From a bacterium (lineage in GTDB: Bacteria > Patescibacteriota > Minisyncoccia > Phycocordibacterales > SBAW01), in contig JAKALC010000012.1 of assembly GCA_021813335.1 (NCBI GenBank), positions 1 through 13,748 on the forward strand: a DNA stretch of 13,748 nucleotides, written 5' to 3'. A program made the position numbers and the translations under genes. The notes below the pieces were generated by a model. That model was not told the origin of the DNA. It saw only the letters and a program-made list of their open reading frames with translations, and ran no database searches. Below, one piece after another: positions 13,747 through 13,748 of the stretch. Numbering within the stretch: the stretch's first letter is position 1; each line of letters begins with the position of its first letter.

Positions 13747-13748
13747 CG

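Noticed and set aside
1..13748. Alternative genetic code (TGA read as Gly) as in some CPR lineages
   Set aside because: TGA closes most of the genes here at points that match family lengths and overlap the next start. No gene needs an in-frame TGA.
1..13748. CRISPR arrays, insertion sequences or prophage genes
   Set aside because: I saw no regularly spaced repeats, transposase motifs or terminal inverted repeats. The TraG-like ATPase alone, without a relaxase or integrase, does not support a mobile element.

Overview
This window looks like chromosomal DNA of a high-GC member of the Candidate Phyla Radiation (Patescibacteria), most likely a Parcubacteria lineage such as Kaiserbacteria or Adlerbacteria. 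That placement is inference from gene content. The pointers are a DUF4015 putative glycoside hydrolase, a lamin-tail/PKD surface protein, a soluble VirD4/TraG-like ATPase with no membrane segment, an epimerase fused to a glycosyltransferase piece, and very compact gene packing. TGA closes most of the genes, usually inside ATGA start/stop overlaps, so the standard bacterial code applies and not the TGA=Gly code of Gracilibacteria/SR1. All eleven supported genes lie on the minus strand. The many long plus-strand ORFs are antisense shadows of GC-rich coding sequence.

Read in the direction of transcription (high to low coordinates), the first unit is 13649-12101. It holds a small two-helix membrane protein overlapping a membrane-anchored DUF4015 TIM-barrel protein. 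It starts at a -10 box placed so that the mRNA would begin at the ATG. It is followed by about 280 bp of non-coding, hairpin-rich DNA and a strong rho-independent terminator (11787-11821). The next promoter's -10 box follows the terminator T-tract after two bases. It too would give a leaderless message, here beginning at a GTG codon.

The second unit runs from 11772 to beyond the left edge with almost no intergenic space. It begins with the VirD4/TraG-like ATPase, then a secreted and anchored LTD-PKD protein. Next is a HIGH-type nucleotidyltransferase fused to a type II mannose-6-phosphate isomerase cupin, then a HAD phosphomannomutase-like protein. After a 92-bp gap with a hairpin and a possible internal promoter comes an assembly block. 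It contains an NAD-dependent sugar epimerase carrying a half glycosyltransferase, a GT4 glycosyltransferase, a double GT4 fusion, another GT4, a SAM methyltransferase, and the start of one more GT4. Most junctions in this block are 4-nt ATGA overlaps.

The likely common job is making activated sugars, possibly NDP-mannose by an unusual two-gene route, and assembling a methylated surface glycan. The ATPase and the LTD-PKD protein at the head suggest co-expression of glycan genes with a cell-surface or DNA-handling function. The most interesting points are the nucleotidyltransferase-isomerase fusion beside a phosphomannomutase, the half-GT that looks like a duplicate of its neighbour's acceptor domain, the double GT, and the terminator-promoter-leaderless junction with the adjacent structured non-coding region.
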